A stretch of 42,005 nucleotides of DNA from JBEKTY01 sp049515555 (GTDB lineage Bacteria; Planctomycetota; Planctomycetia; Pirellulales; Thermoguttaceae), in assembly GCA_049515555.1 (NCBI GenBank), contig JBEKTY010000058.1:1-42005 (forward strand), read 5' to 3'. The notes under the pieces were generated by a model. The model ran no database searches. It saw only the letters and a program-made list of their open reading frames with translations, and was not told the DNA's origin. A program made the translations under genes and the position numbers. This document shows, piece by piece, positions 1-7,857 of this stretch; positions within the stretch are counted from its first letter, which is position 1, and each line of letters begins with the position of its first letter.

Positions 1-88
1 AGACGGCACGGGCGATGAAGTAGGCGACGATGCTCCCGAGCGTGACGTGGCCGCCGCAGAGTTCCCACCAGCCGGTGAGGGCGAACAT
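1..88 (-). CDS. small hydrophobic protein, partial (runs off left edge)
   Basis: An open frame reads leftward from an ATG at 88 to the window edge without a stop. It is preceded by a purine-rich GGAG about 9 bases upstream. The 29 visible codons begin MFALTGWWELCGG and continue into a hydrophobic stretch, suggesting a small membrane or phage/element-type protein. It lies in the same orientation as the neighbouring integrase and would belong to the integrated element. I do not recognise the family, and only the N-terminus is present. Confidence rests on the ribosome-binding site and the uninterrupted hydrophobic frame. Confidence 0.45.
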   Translation of the reverse strand, partial: MFALTGWWELCGGHVTLGSIVAYFIARAV

Positions 89-201
89 GATTCTTCTCCT
101 GTTGTGGTCAGGGAGAAGACATTAGTCGGGGAAGGGGGCGGGGGGCGATACGTGCGGGGATCCGAGCACTGCGAGGAGAGGGCGTGCGGGGTGAGAGGCA
201 A

Positions 202-1500
202 TCAGTTGATGCCATATTGCTGGCCAAGCCACTTCATAGCCTCGTCAAAGAAATCTTGTGGCGGTGCGATGTAGCTCCTATCGGCCACGGAGCGGGGAGC
301 GTGTCCCAAGAACCAGCGAGCGCATGACGCATATTTGCTGTTCTCCAAGCGGCTAGGGCTGGTCTTGCGAAGCATTTTCATGGGCTTGATTGTCTTCTGT
401 CCGAGTTTTCCTCTGCACAGTCGGAAGTATGCAGTCTGGATGTTGTCGTTCTTCGTGTATTTGCCGTTGTCGTCTATTCTTTCGGCTTTGAGTGGCCCAC
501 CATCGGCGTTGAGAAGGACTCTCACAGGGTCGCTTGACCTATGCTTTTTCAGTAGGTCGAAGGTGGGCTGCCAGAGTTCATAGGATACGGTGGGAACTCC
601 CTCACTCGACTTGGTTTTACTGCGCTTGCGGGTAATCCTTCCATGCCGCCAATCGACTTGGGAGTGTTCAAGGTCGGATATGTCGGCTTGCGTATATCCA
701 CAGTTCAGAGCCAGAAGCAGGTATAACTTCGTCCTCTCCGGTGCTGCATCAAGGAGTGTCTTGATCTCCTCGTCAGAGAACGTCTTGATCTTCGCCGGAG
801 GGTCGGCGATGGCGAGGTCTTTGCTTTGCATGTTGCGGGGAAGCGACACAATTAGCTCGTTCTCCCAGCACCATTTGATGAGTTGCTTGGCTATCCCTAA
901 GTATCGTTTTGCGTAGGGCTGCGACCATCCCTTGCTTACCTGCTCCATCAATGCGGTATGGTAACTGGTCAAGTGCTGGGCGTTCAGGTGCGCTATCGAT
1001 ACCGCACCTCCTACATGCTTCTTGAAATGCTCGGCACATCGCCGAAGGAGTTCGTATCGTCCGATTGAGAGATTACCCGCCAACTGCTTAACCCGCTGGC
1101 GGTCCAAGTAACACTGGACGGCCTGCGCTACCGTCTTCGTTTTCGGGGCTGGCGCATGAACGTATCCCGCTACTTCGGTTGTGATTCGCTTGGCGTATTC
1201 ATCGATACCAATCTCCTCGGCCTTCTCCAACAACACAATGTTGAGGAAGTCGACATGTTCTTCGGCGAACTGATCCAGTAGTTGCAAAGTCTTGGGTGCT
1301 GTCGCCATCGCCTTGATCGTTTCCCAGACTGGGGTTTTGTCCTTCCGATCAAGTTCGGATTCCTTCTCTCTCCACTCACGAAGGGCGTCATCGTAAGCCC
1401 CTCGGAAATAGTAAATCTTCCCCCGATACATCTTCCGCCACTTGGGAGTAAGTCCCCGTTTCAGCGGCATCCGTGTGAGTTCAAGCTTCTTTTGTGCCAT
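202..1500 (-). CDS. tyrosine-type site-specific recombinase / integrase
   Basis: This would catalyse integration and excision of the element that ends at 1732. The start is ATG at 1500 (MAQKKLEL, 432 residues), preceded by GGAAG; an ATG at 1542 and a TTG at 1563 are possible longer starts. Residues about 120-225 form a SAM-like core-binding domain and about 235-432 the catalytic domain. Visible active-site elements are Lys near 295-297, Arg378 (in MLRKTSPS, where the usual His of HxxR is Lys), His400 (FLGH) and the Tyr410 nucleophile (DRSY). The first catalytic Arg, expected in a GLRxSEL-type box, appears to be Thr270 in CGYTQADISDL. As I recall, planctomycete integrases often carry this variant box, so the protein may still be active. 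Its codon use looks more AT-rich than the glycosidase genes to the right, as expected for acquired DNA. Confidence 0.9.
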   Translation of the reverse strand: MAQKKLELTRMPLKRGLTPKWRKMYRGKIYYFRGAYDDALREWREKESELDRKDKTPVWETIKAMATAPKTLQLLDQFAEEHVDFLNIVLLEKAEEIGIDEYAKRITTEVAGYVHAPAPKTKTVAQAVQCYLDRQRVKQLAGNLSIGRYELLRRCAEHFKKHVGGAVSIAHLNAQHLTSYHTALMEQVSKGWSQPYAKRYLGIAKQLIKWCWENELIVSLPRNMQSKDLAIADPPAKIKTFSDEEIKTLLDAAPERTKLYLLLALNCGYTQADISDLEHSQVDWRHGRITRKRSKTKSSEGVPTVSYELWQPTFDLLKKHRSSDPVRVLLNADGGPLKAERIDDNGKYTKNDNIQTAYFRLCRGKLGQKTIKPMKMLRKTSPSRLENSKYASCARWFLGHAPRSVADRSYIAPPQDFFDEAMKWLGQQYGIN

Positions 1501-1554
1501 GGCTGGTATCGCTTCCTTACTCGTCGTAAGCTGACTTAACATCTTACCACGTAT

Positions 1555-1638
1555 CGGATACAAAAGGAAGGCAGTTGTCTGTTTTCGGATACTCCCATTC
1601 GGATACGAAATTGCGGCTCTCGCCCTAATTTGTATCCG
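1555..1638. promoter_or_regulatory. four CGGATAC motifs upstream of the integrase gene
   Basis: The heptamer CGGATAC occurs forward at 1555-1561, 1586-1592 and 1600-1606 and inverted at 1632-1638. The two middle copies share the longer TTCGGATAC. All four lie between the integrase start and the tRNA fragment, where arm-type integrase sites or repressor/excisionase sites are normally found. The repeats are seen directly; the binding role is inferred. Confidence 0.55.
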
Positions 1639-1656
1639 ATGGAAAGCCGTAAGACA

Positions 1657-1675
1657 CTAAGTTATAACGACTTAG
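1657..1675. repeat. 6-bp inverted repeat next to the att fragment
   Basis: CTAAGT (1657-1662) and ACTTAG (1670-1675) are perfect inverted repeats around a 7-base spacer, 15 bases left of the tRNA fragment. This geometry could be a core-type recombinase site or a small operator. It is short, so chance is possible. Confidence 0.35.
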
Positions 1676-1690
1676 ATAAGTATGCTGACG

Positions 1691-1732
1691 CTTACAAGGC
1701 AGAGGTCGTCAGTTCGAGCCTGACATCGCCCA
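1691..1732 (+). other. attachment site: 3' fragment of a tRNA-Val(TAC) gene
   Basis: The sequence matches the 3' part of a tRNA from the anticodon loop onward. It has loop CTTACAA (1691-1697, anticodon TAC), the 3' anticodon stem GGCAG, a five-base variable region, and a perfect T-arm (GTCAG 1708-1712, loop TTCGAGC, CTGAC 1720-1724). The 3' acceptor strand ATCGCCC and discriminator A end at 1732. No 5' acceptor strand (GGGCGAT) or D-arm is found in the 40 bases upstream, so this is not a complete tRNA gene. Orientation and integrase position fit the displaced end of an element inserted into a tRNA-Val gene and extending leftward, with chromosome beginning about 1733. Confidence 0.75.
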
Positions 1733-1743
1733 CTGCTTATCGC

Positions 1744-4137
1744 TTACAACTTCTCTGACCGCACGGTCTTGGTTTCGCCGCCCGTGCGAACTTTAACTTC
1801 ACGCGGCTCGGCCGAGGTGATGCGGTAGCTGGTGACCCGGCCCTTGGCCCATTGGATGTCGACGGTGAAGCCGCCGCGGGCACGCAGGCCACTGACCTTG
1901 CCGGCGTGCCAGGCCTTCGGCAAGGCGGGGAGCAACTCGATCACGAACTGGCCGTCGGCCGTGGTTTCCTGGCTTTGCAACAGCATTTCGGGCACCGCCG
2001 CGCAGCCGCCGAAATTGCCGTCGATCTGGAACGGGGCGTGCAGGCAGAAGAGGTTCGGCGCGCCGCGGCCGATGAGCATCGAGAGCAGGCGTGCGGCGCG
2101 GTCGCCGTCGTGCAAACGGGCCCAGAAATTGGCCTTCCAGGCCATGCTCCAGCCGGTCGAGGCGTCGCCGCGACGCTCCAGCGAGAGCCGGGCCCCCCGG
2201 TAAAGCTCGGGCGTGGCAGGGTTGATCTCGCTGCCCGGGCAGAGGCCCCACAGGTGCGAGCAGTGCCGGTGCTGGACCTCGGTCTCCTCAAAATCCTCCT
2301 GCCATTCCATGATCCGCCCGGCGGCGTTCACACGGGTGGGCGCGAGCTTGGCGCGGGCGGCGTCGAGGCGCCGGGCGAACTCCTCGTCAATCCCCAGGAT
2401 CCGCGCCGCGGCGGCGGTGTTCTTCAGCAGATCGCGGCTGATCTGCTGGTCGAAGGTCGAGCCCACGCACAGCGCGGTCGTCTGCCGCCTGCCGCTGCTA
2501 TCCTTGTAGGCGTAGCTGTTCTCCGGCGAGTTGGAGGGCACGATCACCAGCGCGTGGGTCTTGGGGTTTTCGACCAGTACGGCCACGATGAACTGGCTGG
2601 CGCCGCGCAGCACGGGGTAGTATTCTCGCAGGAAGGCCTCGTCCTGCGTGAAGGCGTAGTGCAGCCAGACGTGCTGGGCCAACCACGCCCCGCAGGTCGG
2701 CCCGATGCAGGCCGGCAGGAAGCTGGGCGCGGTGTCGTACCACGGGTTCTGCGTGTGGTTGGCCATCCAGCCGGGGGCGTTGAAGTATGCCCGGGCCGTC
2801 TTCCGGCCTTCCTGGGCCACGCTTTGGATGAACCGCAACAGGGGCAGATGGCAGTCCGAAAGGTTAGCTGCTTCCACCGGCCAGTAATTCATTTGCAGGT
2901 TGATGTTGCTGTGGAAGTCGCCGCGCCAGGGCGTGTCGTATTCTTCGGCCCAGATACCCTGCAAATTGGTCGGCAACTGCGAGTCGGGCCGCGAGCCGGA
3001 GACCACCAGATGGCGGCCGAATTGGAAATAGAGCGCCGCCAAGGCCGGGTCAGGGGTTTTTTCTTGGGCCTTCACCCGCTCGGGCGTGGGCAGCTTGGAG
3101 TTTGGTCCTTCGGGCAGGGTCAACTGGCAGCGCTGCATGAAGCGGCGGTGGTCGGCCACCGCGCTATCGCGGAGGGCGGCGAACGGTTTGGCCAGGGCCG
3201 CCGTCAGACGCCGCCGCGCAAGCTTGGCAAACTCCTTGTCCCGCCAGTTGGTGCCGGCCGATACGATGAGCGTCACTTCGTCGGCCCCGTCGACGGCCAA
3301 TCCCTGATCCGTGGCCGAGAGCTTGCCCCCCTTGACGCTCGCGCCCAACAGGGCAATGTAGCGCATGCCGTGACCGCCGCCGCCGGGCTTGTTGAAGGGC
3401 AACCGGCCTTCGAGGACATATACGCCGCCGTCGGCCCGCGTGGCCGCGTCATGCTTGCGCGCAAGTGCTGCGGTAAACCGCAGCGCGCCCGGCTGGTCGG
3501 CCTTCAGGCATAGCACGATCACTTCGTCCGGCTTGGAAACCAGCAAGTCGCGGGTGAAGGTTACGCCCTTCCGCCGGTACTGGGTGTGCGCCACGCCCTC
3601 TAGGAGATTGAGGTCGCGGCGGTAAGCCTCGGCAACCACGGCCGGCAGCGGTTTGACGGTGCCCGCCAGGCCGATCTCCGCGGAGAGCTTCGCCTCCGGG
3701 CTGTTGTCGAAATCGACGATCAGATCGCCCAGCGTCTGGTAGCAGCCGAACTGGTTGACATCGCCCCAACCCGTGACGCCCTCGGCGTAGCGGAAGCCTT
3801 TGCCCAGCGCGGCGGCGGCGCCGGAAATGTCGCCGGCGAAGAGTTTCTCGCGCACTTCCGGCAGGCATTGGCAGGCGTCGTAGTTATTGCCGTCGTAAGG
3901 TCCGCCCGACCAGAGCGAAGACTCGTTCAGCGCGATGCGCTGGCTGCCCACGCCGCCGAAATCCATGGCCCCCAGGCGACCGTTGCCCAGCGGGCAGGAT
4001 TCGTGGAACGACCTGGCGGGAGCGGCGAACCATACGCTCATGGGTTCGGCGGGCGGTGATACTTCGGCGGCGCGGCCGAGGCCCGCGGCCATCGCCAGGC
4101 CCGCCACGGCGGCAAGAGACATGTTCCAGCACTTCAT
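1744..4137 (-). CDS. GH95 family glycosidase (alpha-L-fucosidase / alpha-L-galactosidase type), secreted
   Basis: An inverting exo-glycosidase expected to release terminal alpha-L-fucose or alpha-L-galactose from glycan side chains outside the cytoplasm. The 797-residue protein has a signal peptide (about residues 1-24), an N-terminal beta domain that includes GNGRLGAMDFGG, and an (alpha/alpha)6 barrel. Residues matching the catalytic set of the characterised bifidobacterial enzyme (Asn421, Asn423, Glu566, Asp766) are present: Asn411 and Asn413 (HSNINLQMNYW), Glu539 (SNSPENSY) and Asp706 (QIDGNFGG). The start at 4137 is chosen for AAGGA 9 bases upstream; an ATG at 4155 is an alternative. It is divergent from the GH27 gene across a 357-base region full of palindromes. 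The stop codon lies 11 bases from the tRNA fragment. Fucose versus galactose specificity cannot be told from sequence. Confidence 0.93.
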   Translation of the reverse strand: MKCWNMSLAAVAGLAMAAGLGRAAEVSPPAEPMSVWFAAPARSFHESCPLGNGRLGAMDFGGVGSQRIALNESSLWSGGPYDGNNYDACQCLPEVREKLFAGDISGAAAALGKGFRYAEGVTGWGDVNQFGCYQTLGDLIVDFDNSPEAKLSAEIGLAGTVKPLPAVVAEAYRRDLNLLEGVAHTQYRRKGVTFTRDLLVSKPDEVIVLCLKADQPGALRFTAALARKHDAATRADGGVYVLEGRLPFNKPGGGGHGMRYIALLGASVKGGKLSATDQGLAVDGADEVTLIVSAGTNWRDKEFAKLARRRLTAALAKPFAALRDSAVADHRRFMQRCQLTLPEGPNSKLPTPERVKAQEKTPDPALAALYFQFGRHLVVSGSRPDSQLPTNLQGIWAEEYDTPWRGDFHSNINLQMNYWPVEAANLSDCHLPLLRFIQSVAQEGRKTARAYFNAPGWMANHTQNPWYDTAPSFLPACIGPTCGAWLAQHVWLHYAFTQDEAFLREYYPVLRGASQFIVAVLVENPKTHALVIVPSNSPENSYAYKDSSGRRQTTALCVGSTFDQQISRDLLKNTAAAARILGIDEEFARRLDAARAKLAPTRVNAAGRIMEWQEDFEETEVQHRHCSHLWGLCPGSEINPATPELYRGARLSLERRGDASTGWSMAWKANFWARLHDGDRAARLLSMLIGRGAPNLFCLHAPFQIDGNFGGCAAVPEMLLQSQETTADGQFVIELLPALPKAWHAGKVSGLRARGGFTVDIQWAKGRVTSYRITSAEPREVKVRTGGETKTVRSEKL

Positions 4138-4190
4138 GGATCGTGTTCCTTTCATGTTGGGGTAGGTGCATTGTGCCCGCCGGAGGCATG

Positions 4191-4314
4191 GGATGCAAGC
4201 AATTCGGACGGGAAAGCCGGCCGCGTGGCACTGGCGTCTCGCCAGTGTACGGTGCAAGCACTGGCGGCACGCCAGTGCCACCCAAGGCCGGATGCAAGCA
4301 ATGCGGGCGGGAAA
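4191..4314. repeat. 25-bp direct repeats flanking a palindromic repeat
   Basis: Copies at 4191-4215 and 4290-4314 match at 23 of 25 positions; both begin GGATGCAAGCAAT and end CGGGAAA. They bracket the inverted repeat at 4225-4281. A third partial copy (GTGCAAGCA) sits at 4252-4260 between the palindrome arms. The arrangement resembles a duplicated flank around an inserted element or a degenerate tandem array. This and the two palindromes are the recognisable content of the 357-base divergent intergenic region, where the GH95 and GH27 promoters must also lie. Confidence 0.7.
4225..4281. repeat. REPIN-like inverted repeat, type 1 (CACTGGCG family)
   Basis: Two 23-base arms (4225-4247 and 4259-4281) are reverse complements except for two positions. 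Each arm contains its own small hairpin (CACTGGCG with CGCCAGTG). Two short palindromes in inverted orientation is the layout of REP doublets (REPINs). The resemblance to that class is inferred; no transposase is in the window. Confidence 0.7.
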
Positions 4315-4380
4315 AAGACAACCGGCGGGCCCTGGAAATCGGCCCGGCACCATGCTAATATTGAGCCAACCTGGAATCCC

Positions 4381-4458
4381 GGGTGGCACGCCCAGAACGA
4401 AGTGATGGGCGTGGAACACGTGGACCACGCCCTTCGCTGCACTCAGGGCGTGCCACCC
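4381..4458. repeat. REPIN-like inverted repeat, type 2 (GGGTGGCACG family), copy A
   Basis: Two 34-base arms (4381-4414 and 4425-4458) with a 10-base loop are imperfect reverse complements. The outer 13 bases and the inner GGGCGTGG/CCACGCCC pair exactly. A second copy lies at 10517-10595, sharing CCACGCCCTTCGCTGC and the GTGGCACG ends. It ends 36 bases before the GH27 start codon, so it may lie in the GH27 leader or promoter. Confidence 0.75.
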
Positions 4459-4494
4459 TCCCGTTACGGTCCGAGTTGAAACAAGGAGCGAAAC

Positions 4495-6480
4495 ATGTCT
4501 TGGAATCGTCCGCGTACGGTCGTCGTTTTGGGCTGTCTGGTATTGGGATTGATGGCCGGCCGGCTTTCGGCCGGCGAGGCTGTGGCGCCCCGCGGCGACA
4601 CGCTCCCCGAGCATGCGATCTGGCTCGAGAGCCTGGACTTGAACACGATCGAGCAGGGCTGGGGCAAGCCCCAGGCCGGCCGCAGCGTCGACGGTAGTCC
4701 CTTGAAACTGCACGGCACGACCTACGCGCATGGCGTGGGCACGCATGCGGCCAGCGAGATGACGATCCAACTGAAGGGCGCCGCCACGCGGTTTTCGGCC
4801 ACGGTTGGCGTCGACGACGAAGTGGGCAGCCGCGGCTCGGTGGGGTTCGAGATCTGGGTCGACGGCAAGCAGGTCGCCGAAAGCGGCGTGCTGCGCGGCG
4901 GCAGCCAGCCGAAGCCGCTCTCGGTCGATCTGCGGGGGGCCAAAAAGTTGGTCCTGCTGGTGAACGACGGCGGCGACGGCATGGATTTCGACCATGCCGA
5001 TTGGGCCGGTGCGGTGCTGGAGCTGGCGGCCGACGCCGCGGAGAAGCCGGTGGCCCTGGTGCCGCCCCCCGCCCCGAGGCCCGAGATTGCCCGCGAGAAC
5101 TCGCCGAAACCAGCCATCCACGGTCCGCGGATCACCGGCAGCACGCCGGGGCGGCCGTTCCAGTTCCTCGTGCCGGCCACGGGCCAGGCCCCGCTGCGCT
5201 ACGCGGCGGAAAAGTTGCCCGAAGGCCTGTCGATCGACGCCACGACCGGCATTATCAGCGGGTCGCTCAAGGAGGCCGGCACGACCGTCGTCGAGCTGAC
5301 CGTGAGCAACGACCTGGGCTCGGCCAAGCGGGAACTGGCGATCGTCGGCGGGCGGCATAAGCTGGCCCTGACGCCGCCCATGGGCTGGAACTCGTGGAAT
5401 TGCTGGGCCAGCGCCGTGAGCGACGCCAAGGTTCGGGCCTCGGCCGACGCCATGGTCCGCAGCGGCCTGGCCGCGCACGGCTTCCAGTACGTCAATATCG
5501 ACGACTGCTGGGAAGGAAAGCGCGACGCCCGGGGCGAGATCCGCACCAACGAGAAGTTCCCCGACATGAAGGCCCTGGCCGACTATGTCCACAGCAAGGG
5601 GTTGAAGCTGGGCATTTACTCGTCGCCCGGTCCGAAGACCTGCGCCGGGTTCGAGGCGAGTTGGAAGCACGAGCAGCAGGACGCCGACAGTTACGCGAAA
5701 TGGGGCATCGACTATCTGAAGTACGACTGGTGCTCGTACGGCGAGATTGCGCCCAATCCGGATCGGGCCGCCCTGATGAAGCCCTACCAGGTAATGCGCC
5801 GCGCCCTGGACGGCTGCAGTCGCGACATCGTCTTCAGCCTCTGCCAGTACGGCATGGGCGACGTCTGGAAATGGGGCGCCGAGGTGGGCGGAAACTGCTG
5901 GCGGACCACCGGCGACATAACCGACGATTGGGGCAGCATGTCCGGGATCGGCTTCGGCCAGGCGGGCCACGAGCCGTACGCCGGCCCGGGCCATTGGAAC
6001 GACCCGGACATGCTCGTCGTGGGCAAGGTGGGCTGGGGACCGAGCCTGCACCAGACGCGGCTCAAGCCCTGCGAGCAGGTCACGCACATCACGCTCTGGT
6101 CGCTGCTGGCCGCGCCGCTTTTGATCGGTTGCGATATGTCGCAGATGGACGACTTTACGCTGGCCCTGTTGACCAACAGCGAGGTGATCGACGTGAGCCA
6201 GGACCCGCTGGGCAAGCAGGCGCGGCGCGTGTCGCAGGAGGGGCAGACGCAGGTCTGGGCCCGGCCGCTGGTGGACGGCACGACGGCCGTCGGCCTGTTC
6301 AACCGCGGCGGGTCGCCCGCGGCGGTGAAAGTCGCCTGGGCCAGCCTCAAGTTGCAAGGCTCGCAACCGGTGCGCGATCTGTGGCAGCAGAAGAACGTCG
6401 GCGAGTGTGCCGAGGCGTTCGAAGCGACGGTCCCGCAGCACGGCGCGGTGCTTGTGAAGATCGGCAAGCCGAATCGGTAG
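4495..6480 (+). CDS. GH27 alpha-galactosidase with N-terminal NPCBM and Ig-like modules, secreted
   Basis: A retaining glycosidase expected to remove alpha-linked galactose (less often beta-L-arabinopyranose) from oligosaccharides or galactomannan/pectin side chains. The 661 residues comprise a signal peptide (about 1-26), an NPCBM carbohydrate-binding module (about 38-178), a Pro-rich linker, a putative Ig-like (He_PIG) module (about 215-285), the GH27 barrel from about 290 (TPPMGWNSWNCW) and a C-terminal beta domain. Asp411 in YLKYDWC is the expected nucleophile. Asp474 in the WRTTGDITDDW motif aligns with the acid/base of human alpha-galactosidase A, and GHWNDPDM follows. The ATG at 4495 has AGGAG 5 bases upstream. 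It is divergent from the GH95 gene, which suggests joint action on a galactose- and fucose-bearing glycan. Confidence 0.95.
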   Translation: MSWNRPRTVVVLGCLVLGLMAGRLSAGEAVAPRGDTLPEHAIWLESLDLNTIEQGWGKPQAGRSVDGSPLKLHGTTYAHGVGTHAASEMTIQLKGAATRFSATVGVDDEVGSRGSVGFEIWVDGKQVAESGVLRGGSQPKPLSVDLRGAKKLVLLVNDGGDGMDFDHADWAGAVLELAADAAEKPVALVPPPAPRPEIARENSPKPAIHGPRITGSTPGRPFQFLVPATGQAPLRYAAEKLPEGLSIDATTGIISGSLKEAGTTVVELTVSNDLGSAKRELAIVGGRHKLALTPPMGWNSWNCWASAVSDAKVRASADAMVRSGLAAHGFQYVNIDDCWEGKRDARGEIRTNEKFPDMKALADYVHSKGLKLGIYSSPGPKTCAGFEASWKHEQQDADSYAKWGIDYLKYDWCSYGEIAPNPDRAALMKPYQVMRRALDGCSRDIVFSLCQYGMGDVWKWGAEVGGNCWRTTGDITDDWGSMSGIGFGQAGHEPYAGPGHWNDPDMLVVGKVGWGPSLHQTRLKPCEQVTHITLWSLLAAPLLIGCDMSQMDDFTLALLTNSEVIDVSQDPLGKQARRVSQEGQTQVWARPLVDGTTAVGLFNRGGSPAAVKVAWASLKLQGSQPVRDLWQQKNVGECAEAFEATVPQHGAVLVKIGKPNR

Positions 6481-6485
6481 ACGCG

Positions 6486-6608
6486 TAACCGTTCACCCGC
6501 CCGCGCCAGAGTAGCAGGCACACTCCGTGTGCCGTCCGTCATACCCTACTCCGCTTCAGCGGCCGGCACACGGAGTGTGCCTGCTACGTTCCATGTCGTG
6601 AACGGTTA
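6486..6608. repeat. nested palindromic element, outer TAACCGTTCAC / inner 24-bp arms
   Basis: Outer arms TAACCGTTCAC (6486-6496) and GTGAACGGTTA (6598-6608) are perfect reverse complements. Inside them lie perfect 24-base arms at 6511-6534 and 6564-6587, and each of these contains its own hairpin (GGCACAC with GTGTGCC). It begins 6 bases after the GH27 stop and could act as a terminator. The remaining 6609-6863 shows no convincing gene; it holds the leader of the coiled-coil gene. Confidence 0.85.
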
Positions 6609-6863
6609 AGGGAATCGTAACAGTTGTGCCAAATAGAGCGCTGCCGGCTCGCGGTTGACCTCGTCCTCCAGCCGAAAAACCATTGCGGGCTCCTTGCTTC
6701 CGATTGCAATTGACCTATATTTGCAATACGGAAGGACGTTTCTTCTCTTCGGCTTCCATGCGGCAACCCGATTGCCGCCGACTTTTCTCTTGCGTACTCT
6801 CGGCCTCCGGTCGGACGGCCCTGGTTCCTCCACGATTCACAACTTGGTTCTGAGGAGCAAACA

Positions 6864-7757
6864 ATGACGAAGCATTTGACGGTTGTGTTGATTCTGGGAT
6901 TGGCTTGTGGCACGGGGACCGCCCAGGCCGGGAAAGCTGTCCAGCCGCAGGGACACCCCGGCGCCCATCCCGTACGGCACGATCTCCACAAGATCAACCA
7001 CGATCGACAGAACCTGCACCAGGACCGTCAGGCCCTGCACAACGACCAGAAAGAGTTGCAGCAAGATCGCCAGAATCTCCAGTCCGACTGGAAGACGCTC
7101 AGCAGCGACTACGCCTCGGGCAACACCGCCAACCTGCAGAAAGACCTGCAGCAACTGCACCAGGATCGGCAACAGTATCGCCGGGACGAATCCCAAACCC
7201 GCAGCGACCGGCGGGAGTGGGCTGAAGATCGCGGGAAGCTTAATCACGACGAGCGCCAATTGGGTAAAGACCTGAGCGACAAGAACCGTCAGCCCAGCGC
7301 CGGCCAGCAAGCCAACAACGGCTCGTCGTCGCCGTCGGGGCAAACGTCCGCCGGGTCGTCTTCGGGATCGTCGGATTCCCCCTCGCAAGATGCCCAGCAG
7401 GTGCAGCAAGATCAAGGCGAGGTGGCGCAAGATCGCCAAGCCCTAAGCAGCGACTATCAGCAGCAGCAACAGGCCCGGCAGAAACTTCAGGCTGATTGGC
7501 AGAAGATCAAAGCCGATCTGGCTTCGGACAACACGGCCCAGTTGCGGCAAGACATTGAACAAATGAAGCAGGACCGGAAGCAGTTACGCCAGGATCGCGC
7601 CCAAACGGAAACCGCCCAACGGCAATTGGCAGGCGATCGCCACGAGCTGCGGCACGACGAGCGGCGCCTGGAGAAAGACCATCGCAACGGCCACGGCAGC
7701 GGCACCGGCGGCAACACCCAGAAACCCGGCCCGACTGCGACGGCTTTCGCAAAGTAG
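6864..7757 (+). CDS. secreted coiled-coil protein with internal duplication, unknown function
   Basis: The 297-residue protein starts at ATG 6864, with GAGGAG 7 bases upstream. It has a clear signal peptide (about 1-23, ending TAQAG). The rest is a highly charged helix former built on recurring QDRQxL and HDxxxL units. Residues about 40-133 and 177-275 are two copies of one segment: both contain SSDY, a QxDW motif, an SDNTA/SGNTA turn, a run of QDR repeats and a closing HDERxLxKD. A Ser/Gly/Gln-rich linker (about 136-176) separates them. I do not recognise a named family. The composition suggests an extended periplasmic coiled coil with a structural or ion/surface-binding role. It stands alone between two palindromic elements that share the same outer arms. 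Confidence 0.85.
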   Translation: MTKHLTVVLILGLACGTGTAQAGKAVQPQGHPGAHPVRHDLHKINHDRQNLHQDRQALHNDQKELQQDRQNLQSDWKTLSSDYASGNTANLQKDLQQLHQDRQQYRRDESQTRSDRREWAEDRGKLNHDERQLGKDLSDKNRQPSAGQQANNGSSSPSGQTSAGSSSGSSDSPSQDAQQVQQDQGEVAQDRQALSSDYQQQQQARQKLQADWQKIKADLASDNTAQLRQDIEQMKQDRKQLRQDRAQTETAQRQLAGDRHELRHDERRLEKDHRNGHGSGTGGNTQKPGPTATAFAK

Positions 7758-7857
7758 CGTTTCCGGTGGCCGAGATCAGGCTTGAACTCAAGCGCCCCGG
7801 AAGGGGCATGGCCGGGTGCGGCAAGAATGTCCGGGCGGCTTCTTTGACCGCCGGAAT

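Noticed and set aside
1650..1735. A complete tRNA-Val gene
   Set aside because: The 5' acceptor strand, D-arm and 5' anticodon stem cannot be found. Only the 3' part from the anticodon loop is present.
1852..3513. Long plus-strand open frame (553 codons) opposite the GH95 gene
   Set aside because: It is an antisense shadow with low-complexity Gly/Arg/Val composition and no motif; GH95 active-site residues are intact on the other strand.
4191..4460. CRISPR array suggested by clustered short repeats
   Set aside because: Repeats are unequal palindromes with no regular repeat-spacer pattern and no cas genes anywhere in the window.
4138..6441. A minus-strand open frame continuing upstream of the GH95 gene across the whole GH27 gene, giving a 1565-codon frame
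   Set aside because: The extension is antisense to a clear GH27 gene, has no family resemblance and reflects GC-rich codon bias. The GH95 start with its ribosome-binding site and signal peptide is at 4137.
6606..6997. Minus-strand frames upstream of the coiled-coil gene
   Set aside because: They overlap the start of a well-supported plus-strand gene and the palindromic element, and have no signal peptide, motif or ribosome-binding site.
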